Positions 35,256 to 48,756 of a stretch of DNA of 64,000 bases are shown piece by piece. Both the position numbers and the translations under genes were made by a program. The DNA lies in assembly GCF_030816965.1 (NCBI RefSeq), contig NZ_JAUSYQ010000002.1, positions 3,753,001 to 3,817,000 on the forward strand. Direction: 5' to 3'. A model generated the notes under the pieces. The model ran no database searches, was not told the origin of the DNA, and was given only the letters and a program-made list of their open reading frames with translations. The number at the start of each line of letters is the position of its first letter. Position 1 is the first letter of the stretch. The DNA is from Streptomyces canus. GTDB lineage: Bacteria; Actinomycetota; Actinomycetes; Streptomycetales; Streptomycetaceae.

Positions 35256-36848
35256 TCAGGGTACGTAACGGACGTTGCTCTTCACGTGGTTGGCGGCGCA
35301 CAGGTACTGCCAGTAGCCGGTGGTCGACGGGTCGTTGGTGTCGATCTCCAGATACTGGGCGTGGTTGGCCGGGTTGTCGATGGCGGACTGGTACCGGTCC
35401 ATCTCGCTGGAGTCCTTCCCGAGCACCAGATTCGTGTTGAACGAACCTTCCTGGAGCCCTTGCAGGGTCCGCGGACTGCATCCCTGCTGCCGTACGTTCT
35501 TCGCGTCGATGATCGCACCGTCGGCGGGCCGGTAGCCGTCGGCCCAGACCGTCTCGCCGTTCGCTCCGCCCATCAGGCGCTCGGGCGTGCCCGCCACCCG
35601 CACCTGGTACGCCCGGTCGGCGGGAGTGCCGTAGTTCGGCTGGCGCTGCGGGAGGCCGTTCACCCAGGCGGTGGCGGCCGCCTGCTCCGCGGGGGAGTAC
35701 AGCGGGAAGGGCGGCGGCACCGGGGGAAGGACCGGACCGACCGGGCCCGTGGCCGTGCTCGCCAGTTGTGTTCCGCCCAGCTCGGGGGCACCGGCGGCCT
35801 GCGCGGAGTCCAGGCCGGTCCCGGTGACCACGGCGCCGCCGAGCACCACGCCGGCGAACCCGGAGGTCACGGCGAGCCGCTGGGCGAGCTGGGCGACGAT
35901 CGCCTCGGCCTCGGCGACGGCCGCGCTCGCCGCGGCGTCCGCTTCCGCCGTCGCCAGCACCTCGGCCGCCACCGCCGCGTCCGCCGCCAGGGCCGCGTCG
36001 GCGGCGCCGGCCGCCGCGTCCGAGGCACCGAGCGTGAACACCGTCAGGAGGACTCCGCCGACCGTGATGATCCCGGCCGCGGTGGCCAGGCCGATCAGGG
36101 TGTCACGGCAGGTGTCGATGGCGTCCGCGTAGTCGTCGCACGCCTTCTGGAGGAGCCGGCAGGACGCCGAGATGTTCTCCATCAACGGCAGCGACGCCGA
36201 GGTCTGCGTACCGCTCTGGGGGCGGCCGGTGTAGAGGCCCGCGGCGTAGGCGTGGAACTTGTCGAACGCCTCCCCGGAACACTCCTGTTCCACGTCCGCC
36301 GCGTGACGGGAGGCGTTGACCTGGGCGTCGTCGATCAGAGTGGCGCAACTCGCCCAGACCCGGCTCGCCGCGCGCAGCTTGTCCGGGTCGCCCTGGGGCC
36401 AGAACTTCCCGATCACCGGGAGCTCGTGGACCTGCTGGGAGCCGGTGACCATCGGCAGGGAGTTGTACGCCTCGCTGGGCTCGCACTGCTGCTGCCGGGC
36501 CGAGGGCGACAGCCCCGACGAGGTGTTGATCTTCCCTGTCATCTGGGCGGCGATCGTGTCGTCTGCGGCCAGATAGTTCGTGGCCATGGCCAGCAGGCGG
36601 CTGGAGATCGTCGCCATGCCCTGTCCGGCCGTGCCGATCGCCTTGACGACGGTTCTCGCGGCCGGCTCGTACTTCGAGGCGAACGAATGCGCGGTGCTGT
36701 CGTCGCCCGCCATCCCCGCGGAGGCGCTCAGATCCCCGGCTGTCCCGGAGGCGATGTCGAAGACGAAGTCCTTGGTGTCGAGAAACTGCACGGACGACCG
36801 GAATACCGTGTCCGGGTCGACCTGATAACCGCCTGACGGTATGCCCAT
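35256..36848 (-). CDS. Polymorphic toxin: WXG100-like N terminus and REase-fold C-terminal toxin domain
   Basis: A 530-residue modular protein. Residues about 1-250 are helical and resemble the WXG100/ESX-type leaders of actinomycete toxins (AGDDSTAHSFASKYEPAARTVV). A hydrophobic segment lies at about 251-272 (LIGLATAAGIITVGGVLLTV), an alanine-rich helix to about 325, and a Pro-rich linker PVLPPVPPPFPLYSP at about 372-386. The C-terminal domain (about 400-530) has a restriction-endonuclease-fold pattern, WADGYRPADGAIIDAKN, with Asp437 and the Asp448-Ala-Lys450 pair as probable metal/catalytic residues. Likely exported by a type VII-like route and acting as a nuclease on competitors; both points are inference. 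Confidence 0.82.
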   Translation of the reverse strand: MGIPSGGYQVDPDTVFRSSVQFLDTKDFVFDIASGTAGDLSASAGMAGDDSTAHSFASKYEPAARTVVKAIGTAGQGMATISSRLLAMATNYLAADDTIAAQMTGKINTSSGLSPSARQQQCEPSEAYNSLPMVTGSQQVHELPVIGKFWPQGDPDKLRAASRVWASCATLIDDAQVNASRHAADVEQECSGEAFDKFHAYAAGLYTGRPQSGTQTSASLPLMENISASCRLLQKACDDYADAIDTCRDTLIGLATAAGIITVGGVLLTVFTLGASDAAAGAADAALAADAAVAAEVLATAEADAAASAAVAEAEAIVAQLAQRLAVTSGFAGVVLGGAVVTGTGLDSAQAAGAPELGGTQLASTATGPVGPVLPPVPPPFPLYSPAEQAAATAWVNGLPQRQPNYGTPADRAYQVRVAGTPERLMGGANGETVWADGYRPADGAIIDAKNVRQQGCSPRTLQGLQEGSFNTNLVLGKDSSEMDRYQSAIDNPANHAQYLEIDTNDPSTTGYWQYLCAANHVKSNVRYVP

Positions 36849-36997
36849 CCCGTCTCATCCCATCCCCGTGTTCCCGTGGCCTCTACAGGCTCACCGAGCG
36901 TAGGAGGGACGCGGCGGACACCACAGGCCCCGCGGCGCCGCGCAAGGATCCCTTTGCCGCCATTTGATGAGCCCTTGGACAGCGGGCCACCAAACCC

Positions 36998-37591
36998 TCA
37001 CTCCACGGCGGCCGCCAATGCCCCCCGGGCCATCCGGTGCAACAGCGCGGCGGTCGCCCCCCGCCCCGGCAGCGACCCCGCCCGCCCCAGATGAGGCGTT
37101 GAGTTCAGCAGGCCGAACACCGAGTGCACGGCGGAGCGCGCGGCCGGCTCCACCAGGTGCGGGTACAGCTGGCGTACGACCCCCACCCACAGCTCCACGT
37201 ACTGCCGCTGGAGCTGCCGGACCAGCTTGCGGTCGCTGTCGCGGAGGCGGTCCAGCTCGCGGTCGTGCAGGGTGATGAGCGGACGGTCGTCCAGGGCGAA
37301 GTCGATATGGCCCTCGATCAGGGAGTCCAGCAGCGCCTCCGCATCCCCGCCGTCCGACTCCGCCACCCTGCGCTTCCCGCCCGTCAGCAGCTGCCCGCTG
37401 ATACCGACCAGCAGCTCCGCCAGCATGGCGTCCTTGCCCGCGAAGTGCCGGTAAAGGCCGGGCCCGCTGATGCCGACCGCCGCGCCTATCTCGTCCACGC
37501 CCACGCCGTGGAACCCACGCTCGGCGAACAGCCGCGCGGCCTCCTTGAGGATCTGCTCGCGGCGGGTGGGTGCGTCGGTTCTCGTGGCCAT
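36998..37591 (-). CDS. TetR-family regulator of the leucine-degradation operon
   Basis: A 197-residue TetR-family repressor. The DNA-binding domain is residues about 9-55: RREQILKEAARLFAERGFHG, VGVDEIGAAVGISGPGLYRHFAGKDAMLAELL. The C-terminal ligand domain has the RPLITLHDRELDRLRDSDRK region common in actinobacterial acyl-CoA-responsive members. It is divergent from mccB with two operator-like palindromes in the 79-bp gap, so it very probably represses the mcc operon and itself, released by an acyl-CoA intermediate. The ligand is inferred from the target genes. Confidence 0.9.
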   Translation of the reverse strand: MATRTDAPTRREQILKEAARLFAERGFHGVGVDEIGAAVGISGPGLYRHFAGKDAMLAELLVGISGQLLTGGKRRVAESDGGDAEALLDSLIEGHIDFALDDRPLITLHDRELDRLRDSDRKLVRQLQRQYVELWVGVVRQLYPHLVEPAARSAVHSVFGLLNSTPHLGRAGSLPGRGATAALLHRMARGALAAAVE

Positions 37592-37613
37592 GGAAGCAAT
37601 TCTAGACAGGGAG

Positions 37614-37657
37614 GTTAGCGGTCGTTAACCTGAAGGGAATGGTTAACGCTCATTAAC
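37614..37657. promoter_or_regulatory. Two TetR-type operators between the regulator and mccB
   Basis: GTTAGCGGTCGTTAAC (37614-37629) and GTTAACGCTCATTAAC (37642-37657) share the pattern GTTARCGNTCRTTAAC, each a near-palindrome with TTAAC ends, 28 bp apart centre to centre. They lie between the divergent TetR gene and mccB and overlap where both promoters must be. The AGGAG ribosome binding site for mccB follows at once. Confidence 0.75.
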
Positions 37658-37670
37658 AGGAGCTCACTGG

Positions 37671-39305
<1,635 letters not shown>

Positions 39306-39311
39306 GGACCC

Positions 39312-41234
39312 ATGTTTGACACAGTGCTTGTCGCCAACCGGGGCGAGATCGCGGTCCGCGTCATCCGCACCCTGCGCGCCCTGGGCGTGCGCTCCGTGGC
39401 CGTCTTCTCCGACGCGGACGCCGACGCACGGCACGTCCGGGAGGCGGACACAGCGGTACGACTGGGCCCGGCGCCGGCCTCGGAGAGCTATCTGTCCGTC
39501 GAGCGGCTCCTGGAGGCGGCCGCCCGCACCGGCGCCCAGGCGGTCCACCCCGGTTACGGCTTCCTCGCGGAGAACGCCGCCTTCGCGCGTGCGTGCGCCG
39601 ACGCCGGGCTGGTCTTCATCGGGCCGACGGCGGACTCCATCGCGCTGATGGGCGACAAGATCCGCGCCAAGGAGACCGTGGAGGCGGCCGGGGTGCCCGT
39701 GGTGCCCGGCGGCCGCGACCCCGATCTCGCCGAGGCCGCGCGCGCCTTGGGCGCGCCCGTACTGCTGAAGCCCAGCGCGGGCGGCGGCGGCAAGGGCATG
39801 CGGCTGGTCCGGGACCTGACGGCCCTCGAGGAGGAGATCGCCGCCGCCCGCCGCGAGGCCCGTGCCTCCTTCGGCGACGACACCCTGCTCGTGGAGCGGT
39901 GGGTCGACCGGCCCCGGCACATCGAGATCCAGGTGCTGGCGGACGGCCATGGGAACGTGATCCATCTCGGCGAGCGCGAGTGCTCCCTCCAGCGCCGGCA
40001 CCAGAAGATCATCGAGGAGGCGCCCAGCGTCCTCCTCGACGAGGGCACGCGCGCGTCGATGGGCAAGGCCGCGGTCGAGGCGGCCCGTTCCTGCGGCTAC
40101 CGGGGCGCGGGCACCGTGGAGTTCATCGTCCCGGGCGACGACCCGTCCTCGTACTACTTCATGGAGATGAACACCCGCCTCCAGGTGGAGCACCCCGTCA
40201 CCGAGCTGATCACCGGTCTCGACCTGGTGGAGTGGCAGCTGCGGGTGGCGGCGGGCGAGCGACTTCCCTGCGCGCAGGAGGACATCACGCTCACCGGGCA
40301 CGCGATCGAGGCCCGGATCTGCGCCGAGGTCCCGTCGAAGGGCTTCCTCCCCTCCGGCGGCACCGTTCTCCGCCTCCAGGAGCCCCAGGGCGACGGCGTC
40401 CGCACCGACTCCGGGCTCAGCGAGGGCACGGAGGTCGGCAGCCTGTACGACCCGATGCTGTCCAAGGTCATCGCGTACGGCCCGGACCGCGCGACGGCGC
40501 TCAGGAAGCTCCGGGCGGCTCTCGCGGAGACGGTGACGCTGGGCGTGCAGACCAACGCGGGGTTCCTGCGGCGGCTGCTGGCCCATCCGGCGGTGGTCGC
40601 GGGCGAGTTGGACACCGGGCTCGTCGAGCGCGTGGTGGACGACCTGGTCTCCACGGACGTACCGGAAGAAGTGTACGAGGCGGCGGCGGCCGTACGGCTT
40701 GAGGCGTTGCGTCCTCGCGAAGGCGGCTGGACCGACCCGTTCTCGGTGCCGAGCGGCTGGCGGATGGGGGGCTTCGGGAAGCCTGTCGGGTTCCCGCTGC
40801 GCGTGACGGGACTCGAGCCGGTCACTCACCGGAGCCGCGGTACCCACACCGTCACCGACGACCAGGTCACCGTCACCCTCGACGGCGTCCGCCACACCTT
40901 CCACCGCGCCGGTGACTGGGTGGGCCGTGACGGAGACGCCTGGCACGTGCACGACCACGACCCGGTGGCCGCGTCCCTCACCCGGAGCGGTCACGCCGGC
41001 GCGGACTCCCTCACCGCCCCCATGCCCGGCACGGTGACCGTCGTGAAGGTGGCGGTCGGGGACGAGGTGGCCGCCGGTCAGAGTCTGCTCGTCGTCGAGG
41101 CGATGAAGATGGAGCACGTCATCTCCGCCCCCCACGCCGGCACGGTCGCCGAGCTGGACGTCACGGCGGGCACGACCGTCGCCATGGACCAGGTGCTGGC
41201 CGTGATCGCACCGCACGAGGAGGTGGCGCAGTGA
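39312..41234 (+). CDS. mccA: Methylcrotonyl-CoA carboxylase alpha subunit (biotin carboxylase + BCCP)
   Basis: A 640-residue biotin-dependent subunit. The biotin carboxylase domain (1-450) shows [36 protein letters not shown], the ATP-grasp loop [51 protein letters not shown] and [14 protein letters not shown]. The C-terminal carrier domain has the biotinyl motif VVEAMKMEH with Lys599. Together with MccB it carboxylates methylcrotonyl-CoA. The spacing and TGAGGA signal overlapping the mccB stop indicate coupled translation; its own end overlaps hmgL by four bases. Confidence 0.95.
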   Translation: MFDTVLVANRGEIAVRVIRTLRALGVRSVAVFSDADADARHVREADTAVRLGPAPASESYLSVERLLEAAARTGAQAVHPGYGFLAENAAFARACADAGLVFIGPTADSIALMGDKIRAKETVEAAGVPVVPGGRDPDLAEAARALGAPVLLKPSAGGGGKGMRLVRDLTALEEEIAAARREARASFGDDTLLVERWVDRPRHIEIQVLADGHGNVIHLGERECSLQRRHQKIIEEAPSVLLDEGTRASMGKAAVEAARSCGYRGAGTVEFIVPGDDPSSYYFMEMNTRLQVEHPVTELITGLDLVEWQLRVAAGERLPCAQEDITLTGHAIEARICAEVPSKGFLPSGGTVLRLQEPQGDGVRTDSGLSEGTEVGSLYDPMLSKVIAYGPDRATALRKLRAALAETVTLGVQTNAGFLRRLLAHPAVVAGELDTGLVERVVDDLVSTDVPEEVYEAAAAVRLEALRPREGGWTDPFSVPSGWRMGGFGKPVGFPLRVTGLEPVTHRSRGTHTVTDDQVTVTLDGVRHTFHRAGDWVGRDGDAWHVHDHDPVAASLTRSGHAGADSLTAPMPGTVTVVKVAVGDEVAAGQSLLVVEAMKMEHVISAPHAGTVAELDVTAGTTVAMDQVLAVIAPHEEVAQ

Positions 41235-42151
41235 CCCTGCCCATGACCGTTCCCCAGACCGGCCTGCCGGCCCGCGTCCGTATCCACGAGGTCGGCGCCC
41301 GCGACGGCCTGCAGAACGAGAAGGCGACCGTGCCCACCGAGGTCAAGGCGGAGTTCGTGCGCCGCCTCGCCGACGCGGGCCTCACGACGATCGAGGCCAC
41401 CAGCTTCGTCCACCCCAAGTGGGTGCCCCAACTCGCCGACGCGGAGCAGTTGTTCCCCCTCGTGAGCGCTCTGCCCGTGGAGCTGCCGGTGCTCGTCCCC
41501 AACGACCGGGGCCTGGACCGGGCCCTGGCCCTCGGAGCCCGCCGGGTCGCCGTGTTCGCCAGCGCCACCGAGTCCTTCGCCAAGGCCAACCTCAACCGCA
41601 CGGTGGACGAGGCCCTGGCGATGTTCGAGCCCGTCGTCGGCAGGGCGAAGGCCGAGGGGGTGCACGTCCGCGGTTATCTGTCGATGTGCTTCGGCGACCC
41701 GTGGGAGGGCGCCGTCCCGATCCCTCAGGTCACCAAGGTCTGCCGTGCGCTGCTCGACATGGGCTGTGACGAACTCAGTCTCGGCGACACGATCGGGGTG
41801 GCGACTCCGGGGCACGTACGGGCTCTCCTGACCGAACTCGACGTACCCGTGGACACGTTGGGCGTGCACTTCCACGACACGTACGGCCAGGCCCTCGCCA
41901 ACACCTACGCCGCCCTCCAGCACGGCGTCACCACCGTGGACGCCTCCGCGGGCGGCCTCGGCGGCTGCCCGTACGCCAAGTCCGCCACCGGCAACCTCGC
42001 CACCGAAGACCTCGTGTGGATGCTGCAGGGCCTCGGCATCGACACCGGTGTCGACCTCGGCCGTCTCGTCGCCACCAGCGTGTGGATGGCCGAACACCTG
42101 GGCCGACCCAGCCCGTCCCGTACCGTCCGCGCCCTCTCCCACCAGGAGTGA
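41231..42151 (+). CDS. hmgL: Hydroxymethylglutaryl-CoA lyase
   Basis: A 306-residue TIM-barrel lyase that cleaves HMG-CoA to acetoacetate and acetyl-CoA, the last step of leucine degradation. Motifs: [23 protein letters not shown] (metal-binding Asp and the DGLQNE signature), [38 protein letters not shown] and the active-site loop [20 protein letters not shown] with its catalytic Cys. GTG 41231 overlaps the mccA stop (GTGA), so it is translationally coupled. The methylglutaconyl-CoA hydratase that would complete the pathway is not in this window. Confidence 0.95.
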   Translation: MTLPMTVPQTGLPARVRIHEVGARDGLQNEKATVPTEVKAEFVRRLADAGLTTIEATSFVHPKWVPQLADAEQLFPLVSALPVELPVLVPNDRGLDRALALGARRVAVFASATESFAKANLNRTVDEALAMFEPVVGRAKAEGVHVRGYLSMCFGDPWEGAVPIPQVTKVCRALLDMGCDELSLGDTIGVATPGHVRALLTELDVPVDTLGVHFHDTYGQALANTYAALQHGVTTVDASAGGLGGCPYAKSATGNLATEDLVWMLQGLGIDTGVDLGRLVATSVWMAEHLGRPSPSRTVRALSHQE

Positions 42152-42158
42152 CCCACCG

Positions 42159-43319
42159 ATGGACCACCGCCTCTCCCCCGAGCTGGAAGAACTCCGCCGC
42201 ACGGTCGAGGAGTTCGCCCATGACGTAGTGGCGCCGAAGATCGGCGAGTACTACGAGCACCACGAGTTCCCGTACGAGATCGTCCGCGAGATGGGCCGCA
42301 TGGGCCTGTTCGGGCTGCCGTTCCCCGAGGAGTACGGCGGTATGGGCGGCGACTACCTGGCGCTGGGCCTCGTGCTGGAGGAACTCGCGCGCGTGGACTC
42401 CTCGGTGGCGATCACGCTGGAGGCCGGCGTCTCCCTCGGCGCCATGCCCCTGCACCTGTTCGGCACGGAGGAGCAGAAGCGCGCGTGGCTGCCCCGGCTG
42501 TGCTCGGGCGAGATCCTGGGCGCGTTCGGCCTCACGGAACCGGACGGCGGCAGCGACGCCGGGGCGACCCGTACGACGGCCCGCCTGGACCCGGACACCG
42601 ACGAATGGGTGATCAACGGCACCAAGTGCTTCATCACCAACTCCGGTACCGACATCACGGGCCTGGTCACCGTCACCGCCGTCACCGGGCGCAAGCCGGA
42701 CGGCAAGCCGCTGATCTCCTCGATCATCGTCCCCTCGGGCACACCGGGCTTCACGGTCGCGGCACCGTACTCGAAGGTCGGCTGGAACGCCTCCGACACC
42801 CGTGAGCTGTCCTTCTCGGACGTCCGGGTCCCGGCGGCGAACCTGCTGGGCGAACAGGGGCGCGGCTACGCCCAGTTCCTGCGCATCCTCGACGAGGGCC
42901 GGATCGCCATCGCGGCCCTCGCGACCGGCCTCGCGCAGGGCTGTGTGGACGAGTCGGTGAAGTACGCGAAGGAGCGGGAGGCCTTCGGGCGGCCCATCGG
43001 CGCCAACCAGGCGATCCAGTTCAAGATCGCCGACATGGAGATGAAGGCTCACACGGCCCGGCTCGCCTGGCGGGACGCGGCCTCGCGCCTGGTCGTCGGC
43101 GAACCCTTCAAGAAGGAGGCGGCCCTCGCCAAGCTGTACTCCTCCACGATCGCCGTGGACAACGCCCGTGACGCCACGCAGATCCACGGCGGCTACGGCT
43201 TCATGAACGAGTACCCGGTCGCCCGCATGTGGCGCGATTCCAAGATCCTGGAGATCGGCGAGGGCACCAGCGAGGTCCAGCGGATGCTGATCGCACGGGA
43301 GTTGGGGCTGCCGGGTTAA
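42159..43319 (+). CDS. acdH: Branched-chain/isovaleryl-type acyl-CoA dehydrogenase
   Basis: A 386-residue flavoprotein. Signatures: LCSGEILGAFGLTEPDGGSDAGATRTTA, INGTKCFITNSGTDITGLVTV, EREAFGRPIGANQAIQFKIADM and IHGGYGFMNEYPVARMWRDSKILEIGEGTSEVQRMLIAREL. As last gene of mccB-mccA-hmgL it is best read as isovaleryl-CoA dehydrogenase, the step before MCC. The homologue named acdH in S. coelicolor, as I recall, has been linked to branched-chain acyl-CoA metabolism. ATG 42159 has AGGAG overlapping the hmgL stop. Confidence 0.93.
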   Translation: MDHRLSPELEELRRTVEEFAHDVVAPKIGEYYEHHEFPYEIVREMGRMGLFGLPFPEEYGGMGGDYLALGLVLEELARVDSSVAITLEAGVSLGAMPLHLFGTEEQKRAWLPRLCSGEILGAFGLTEPDGGSDAGATRTTARLDPDTDEWVINGTKCFITNSGTDITGLVTVTAVTGRKPDGKPLISSIIVPSGTPGFTVAAPYSKVGWNASDTRELSFSDVRVPAANLLGEQGRGYAQFLRILDEGRIAIAALATGLAQGCVDESVKYAKEREAFGRPIGANQAIQFKIADMEMKAHTARLAWRDAASRLVVGEPFKKEAALAKLYSSTIAVDNARDATQIHGGYGFMNEYPVARMWRDSKILEIGEGTSEVQRMLIARELGLPG

Positions 43320-43381
43320 TCCGCAGACCACAGGGCACCCACAGCTTCGGCGGGGCGGCGCCCGCCCTCTGGACATTCAAT

Positions 43382-43400
43382 GAGGTTAGGCTAACCTACA
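43382..43400. promoter_or_regulatory. Iron box (DmdR/IdeR site) of desE
   Basis: GAGGTTAGGCTAACCTACA (43382-43400) contains the palindromic core AGGTTAGGCTAACCT, a near-perfect IdeR/DmdR box (consensus TTAGGTTAGGCTAACCTAA). It lies about 50 bp before the desE start, so iron-loaded DmdR1 should block transcription of desE and the following reductase gene. Confidence 0.92.
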
Positions 43401-43448
43401 TTCGAACTTGTCCGGCGGGCGCTTCGCCCCGTTCGAAAGCAGCCACAC

Positions 43449-44495
43449 ATGTCCCACGCACGAGCCGCCCATCTCACCCGCCGTGGCATCCTCGCCGCGG
43501 GCGGCGCACTCGGCCTCGGCGCCGTGCTCGCGGCCTGCGGTGACGACGACTCCGGCAGCGAGGGCTCGAGCAAGGAGACCACGGCCGCGAAGTCCGGACC
43601 GTGGACCTTCAAGGACGACCGCGGCACGACCGTGAAGCTCGACAAGGTTCCCACGAAGATCGTCGCCTTCGTCGGCGTCGCCGCCGCGCTCCACGACTAC
43701 GGCATCGAGGTCAAGGGCGTCTTCGGTCCCACCAAGACCAAGGACGGCAAGGCCGATGTCCAGGCCGGCGACATGGACGTCAGCAAGCTGACGGTCTTCG
43801 GCAACGTCTGGGACCAGTTCAACGTCGAGCAGTACGCGGCCTTCGCGCCCGAGGTCCTCATCACCACGACCTTCGACAGCGCCGGCACCCTCTGGTACGT
43901 CCCCGCGGCCTCCGCGTCCAAGATCGCCAAATTGGCGCCGAGCGTGGCCGTCTCCGTCTACGACCGCCAGATCACCACGCCGCTCCAGCGGGTGTGGGAG
44001 CTGGCCGAGTCTCTCGGCGCCGACATGACGGCGACGAAGGCCACCGACGCGAAGAAGCGGTTCGAAGCGGCGTCGGAGCGGCTGCGCACCGCCGCCAAGG
44101 CCCACCCCGACATCAAGGTGCTCGCCGGGTCCGCGGCGCAGGACGTCTTCTACGTCTCCGGCACCAACCTGTCCATCGACCTGGAGTACTTCAAGGCGCT
44201 CGGCGTGAACTTCGTGGAGCCCCCGGCGTCCGTACTCAAGGCCTCCGGCGGCTGGTACGAGTCGCTGAGCTGGGAGAACGTCGACAAGTACGCGGCCGAC
44301 ATCATCATGATGGACGACCGTACGGCGACCATCCAGCCGGCCGACATCACCGAGGCGACCTGGAAGAAGCTGCCCGCGGTGAAGGCGGGGCAGGTCATCT
44401 CGCGGTCACCGGAGCCGATTCCGTCGTACGACAAGTGCGTGGCGATGGTGGAGAACCTCGCGAAGGCGATCGAGACCGCGAAGAAGGTCAGCTGA
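43449..44495 (+). CDS. desE: Ferrioxamine-binding lipoprotein of a siderophore ABC transporter
   Basis: A 348-residue extracytoplasmic solute-binding lipoprotein, cluster class III (BtuF/FhuD fold). The N terminus combines a twin-arginine motif (LTRRGILAAGG) with lipobox LAAC, lipidated Cys at residue 30. The mature part shows the helical-backbone siderophore fold: KIVAFVGVAAALHDYGIEVKGVFG, FNVEQYAAFAPEVLITTTFDSAG and the late YAADIIMMDDRTATIQ segment. It captures ferrioxamine for import; the permease genes are elsewhere. Preceded by an iron box and followed after 34 bp by the siderophore-interacting gene. Confidence 0.95.
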   Translation: MSHARAAHLTRRGILAAGGALGLGAVLAACGDDDSGSEGSSKETTAAKSGPWTFKDDRGTTVKLDKVPTKIVAFVGVAAALHDYGIEVKGVFGPTKTKDGKADVQAGDMDVSKLTVFGNVWDQFNVEQYAAFAPEVLITTTFDSAGTLWYVPAASASKIAKLAPSVAVSVYDRQITTPLQRVWELAESLGADMTATKATDAKKRFEAASERLRTAAKAHPDIKVLAGSAAQDVFYVSGTNLSIDLEYFKALGVNFVEPPASVLKASGGWYESLSWENVDKYAADIIMMDDRTATIQPADITEATWKKLPAVKAGQVISRSPEPIPSYDKCVAMVENLAKAIETAKKVS

Positions 44496-44529
44496 ACCCG
44501 TACCCCTTCCTGAGCCCCAGGAGCCTCAC

Positions 44530-45363
44530 ATGACCACGGCCGTAGCCGCCCCGTTCCGTTTCTTCTCCCTCCAGGTCGTACGGACGAGGCGGCTCGGCCC
44601 GTCTCTTGTCCGGGTCAGCTTCACCGGAGAGGACCTCCGGCACTTCTTCTCCGACGGACGCGATCAGTCACTGTCCCTCTTTCTCCCCGCCGAGGGCCGG
44701 ACCGAGCCCGGAGTGCCCGTCGAGCTCGGCGACGGATGGTGGCAGGCGTGGCGTGAACTCCCCGACGACGTACGGGCCGTGATGCGGTCGTACACGCTGC
44801 GCTCGCTCCGTCGAGACCCCGACGAGATCGACATCGACTTCGTGCTGCACGAGCCCGCCGGGCCCGCCTCCCGGTGGGCCGCACGTGCCGCCGCGGGCGA
44901 CCGGGTCCAGTTGCTCGGGCCCGCCGTCGCCGACAACCGGGCGATCCGGTTCCGGCCGCCTGAGGACGCCGATCTGGTCCTGCTGTGGGGCGACGAGACC
45001 GCCCTGCCCGCCGTCTCCGCGATCCTCGAAGCCCTCCCCGCCGGCCAGCGCGCCCGCGTCTGGCTGGAGGTGCGTGATGCCGGGGACATCCAGGACCTCG
45101 CGACCGAGGCGGACGCCGAGATCACCTGGCTCGTGGCCGAGGAGACCGGCGCCGCGTGCTCCCCCGTGGCCCTCGGCGCCCTTCGGGATGCCCGACTGCC
45201 GGACGCCGAGCGGCCGTACGTCTGGATCGCGGGCGAGTCCGGGTGTGTGAAGGAGCTGCGGCGGCACTTCGTGCGGGAGCGTGGGATCGACCGGCGCCGG
45301 GTCACCTTCGTGGGGTACTGGCGGCAGGGGATGACCGAGGAGCAGCTGCGGGCGGCCGAGTAA
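44530..45363 (+). CDS. Siderophore-interacting FAD/NAD(P)H ferric reductase
   Basis: A 277-residue protein of the siderophore-interacting (SIP/ViuB) family: FAD-binding beta-barrel with RSYTLRSLRRDPDEIDIDFVLH (the RxYT flavin contact), then a NAD(P)H-binding half with VLLWGDETALPAVSAILEAL and VWIAGESGCVKELRRHFVRERG. These enzymes reduce ferric siderophores in the cytoplasm to free the iron. Co-transcribed with desE downstream of the desE iron box. The homologue in S. coelicolor sits in the same place between desE and desA, from memory. Confidence 0.93.
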   Translation: MTTAVAAPFRFFSLQVVRTRRLGPSLVRVSFTGEDLRHFFSDGRDQSLSLFLPAEGRTEPGVPVELGDGWWQAWRELPDDVRAVMRSYTLRSLRRDPDEIDIDFVLHEPAGPASRWAARAAAGDRVQLLGPAVADNRAIRFRPPEDADLVLLWGDETALPAVSAILEALPAGQRARVWLEVRDAGDIQDLATEADAEITWLVAEETGAACSPVALGALRDARLPDAERPYVWIAGESGCVKELRRHFVRERGIDRRRVTFVGYWRQGMTEEQLRAAE

Positions 45364-45416
45364 CTCCCGTCCACGTGACGCCAGTCACCGGTGAGGCAGG
45401 TTTTCCCCCGCGCTAA

Positions 45417-45435
45417 TTAGGTTAGGCTTACCTAA
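45417..45435. promoter_or_regulatory. Iron box (DmdR/IdeR site) of the desABCD operon
   Basis: TTAGGTTAGGCTTACCTAA (45417-45435) matches the 19-bp IdeR/DmdR consensus at 18 positions. It lies 70-88 bp upstream of desA, so the operon should be off when iron is plentiful. Confidence 0.95.
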
Positions 45436-45504
45436 GTTGAAGCCTGGGGCCCTGCCCCGCTCCTGCCCCGTCCCGCACGGATTTCCCCACCGGAGGGCCC
45501 CCGC

Positions 45505-48752
<3,248 letters not shown>

Positions 48753-48756
<4 letters not shown>

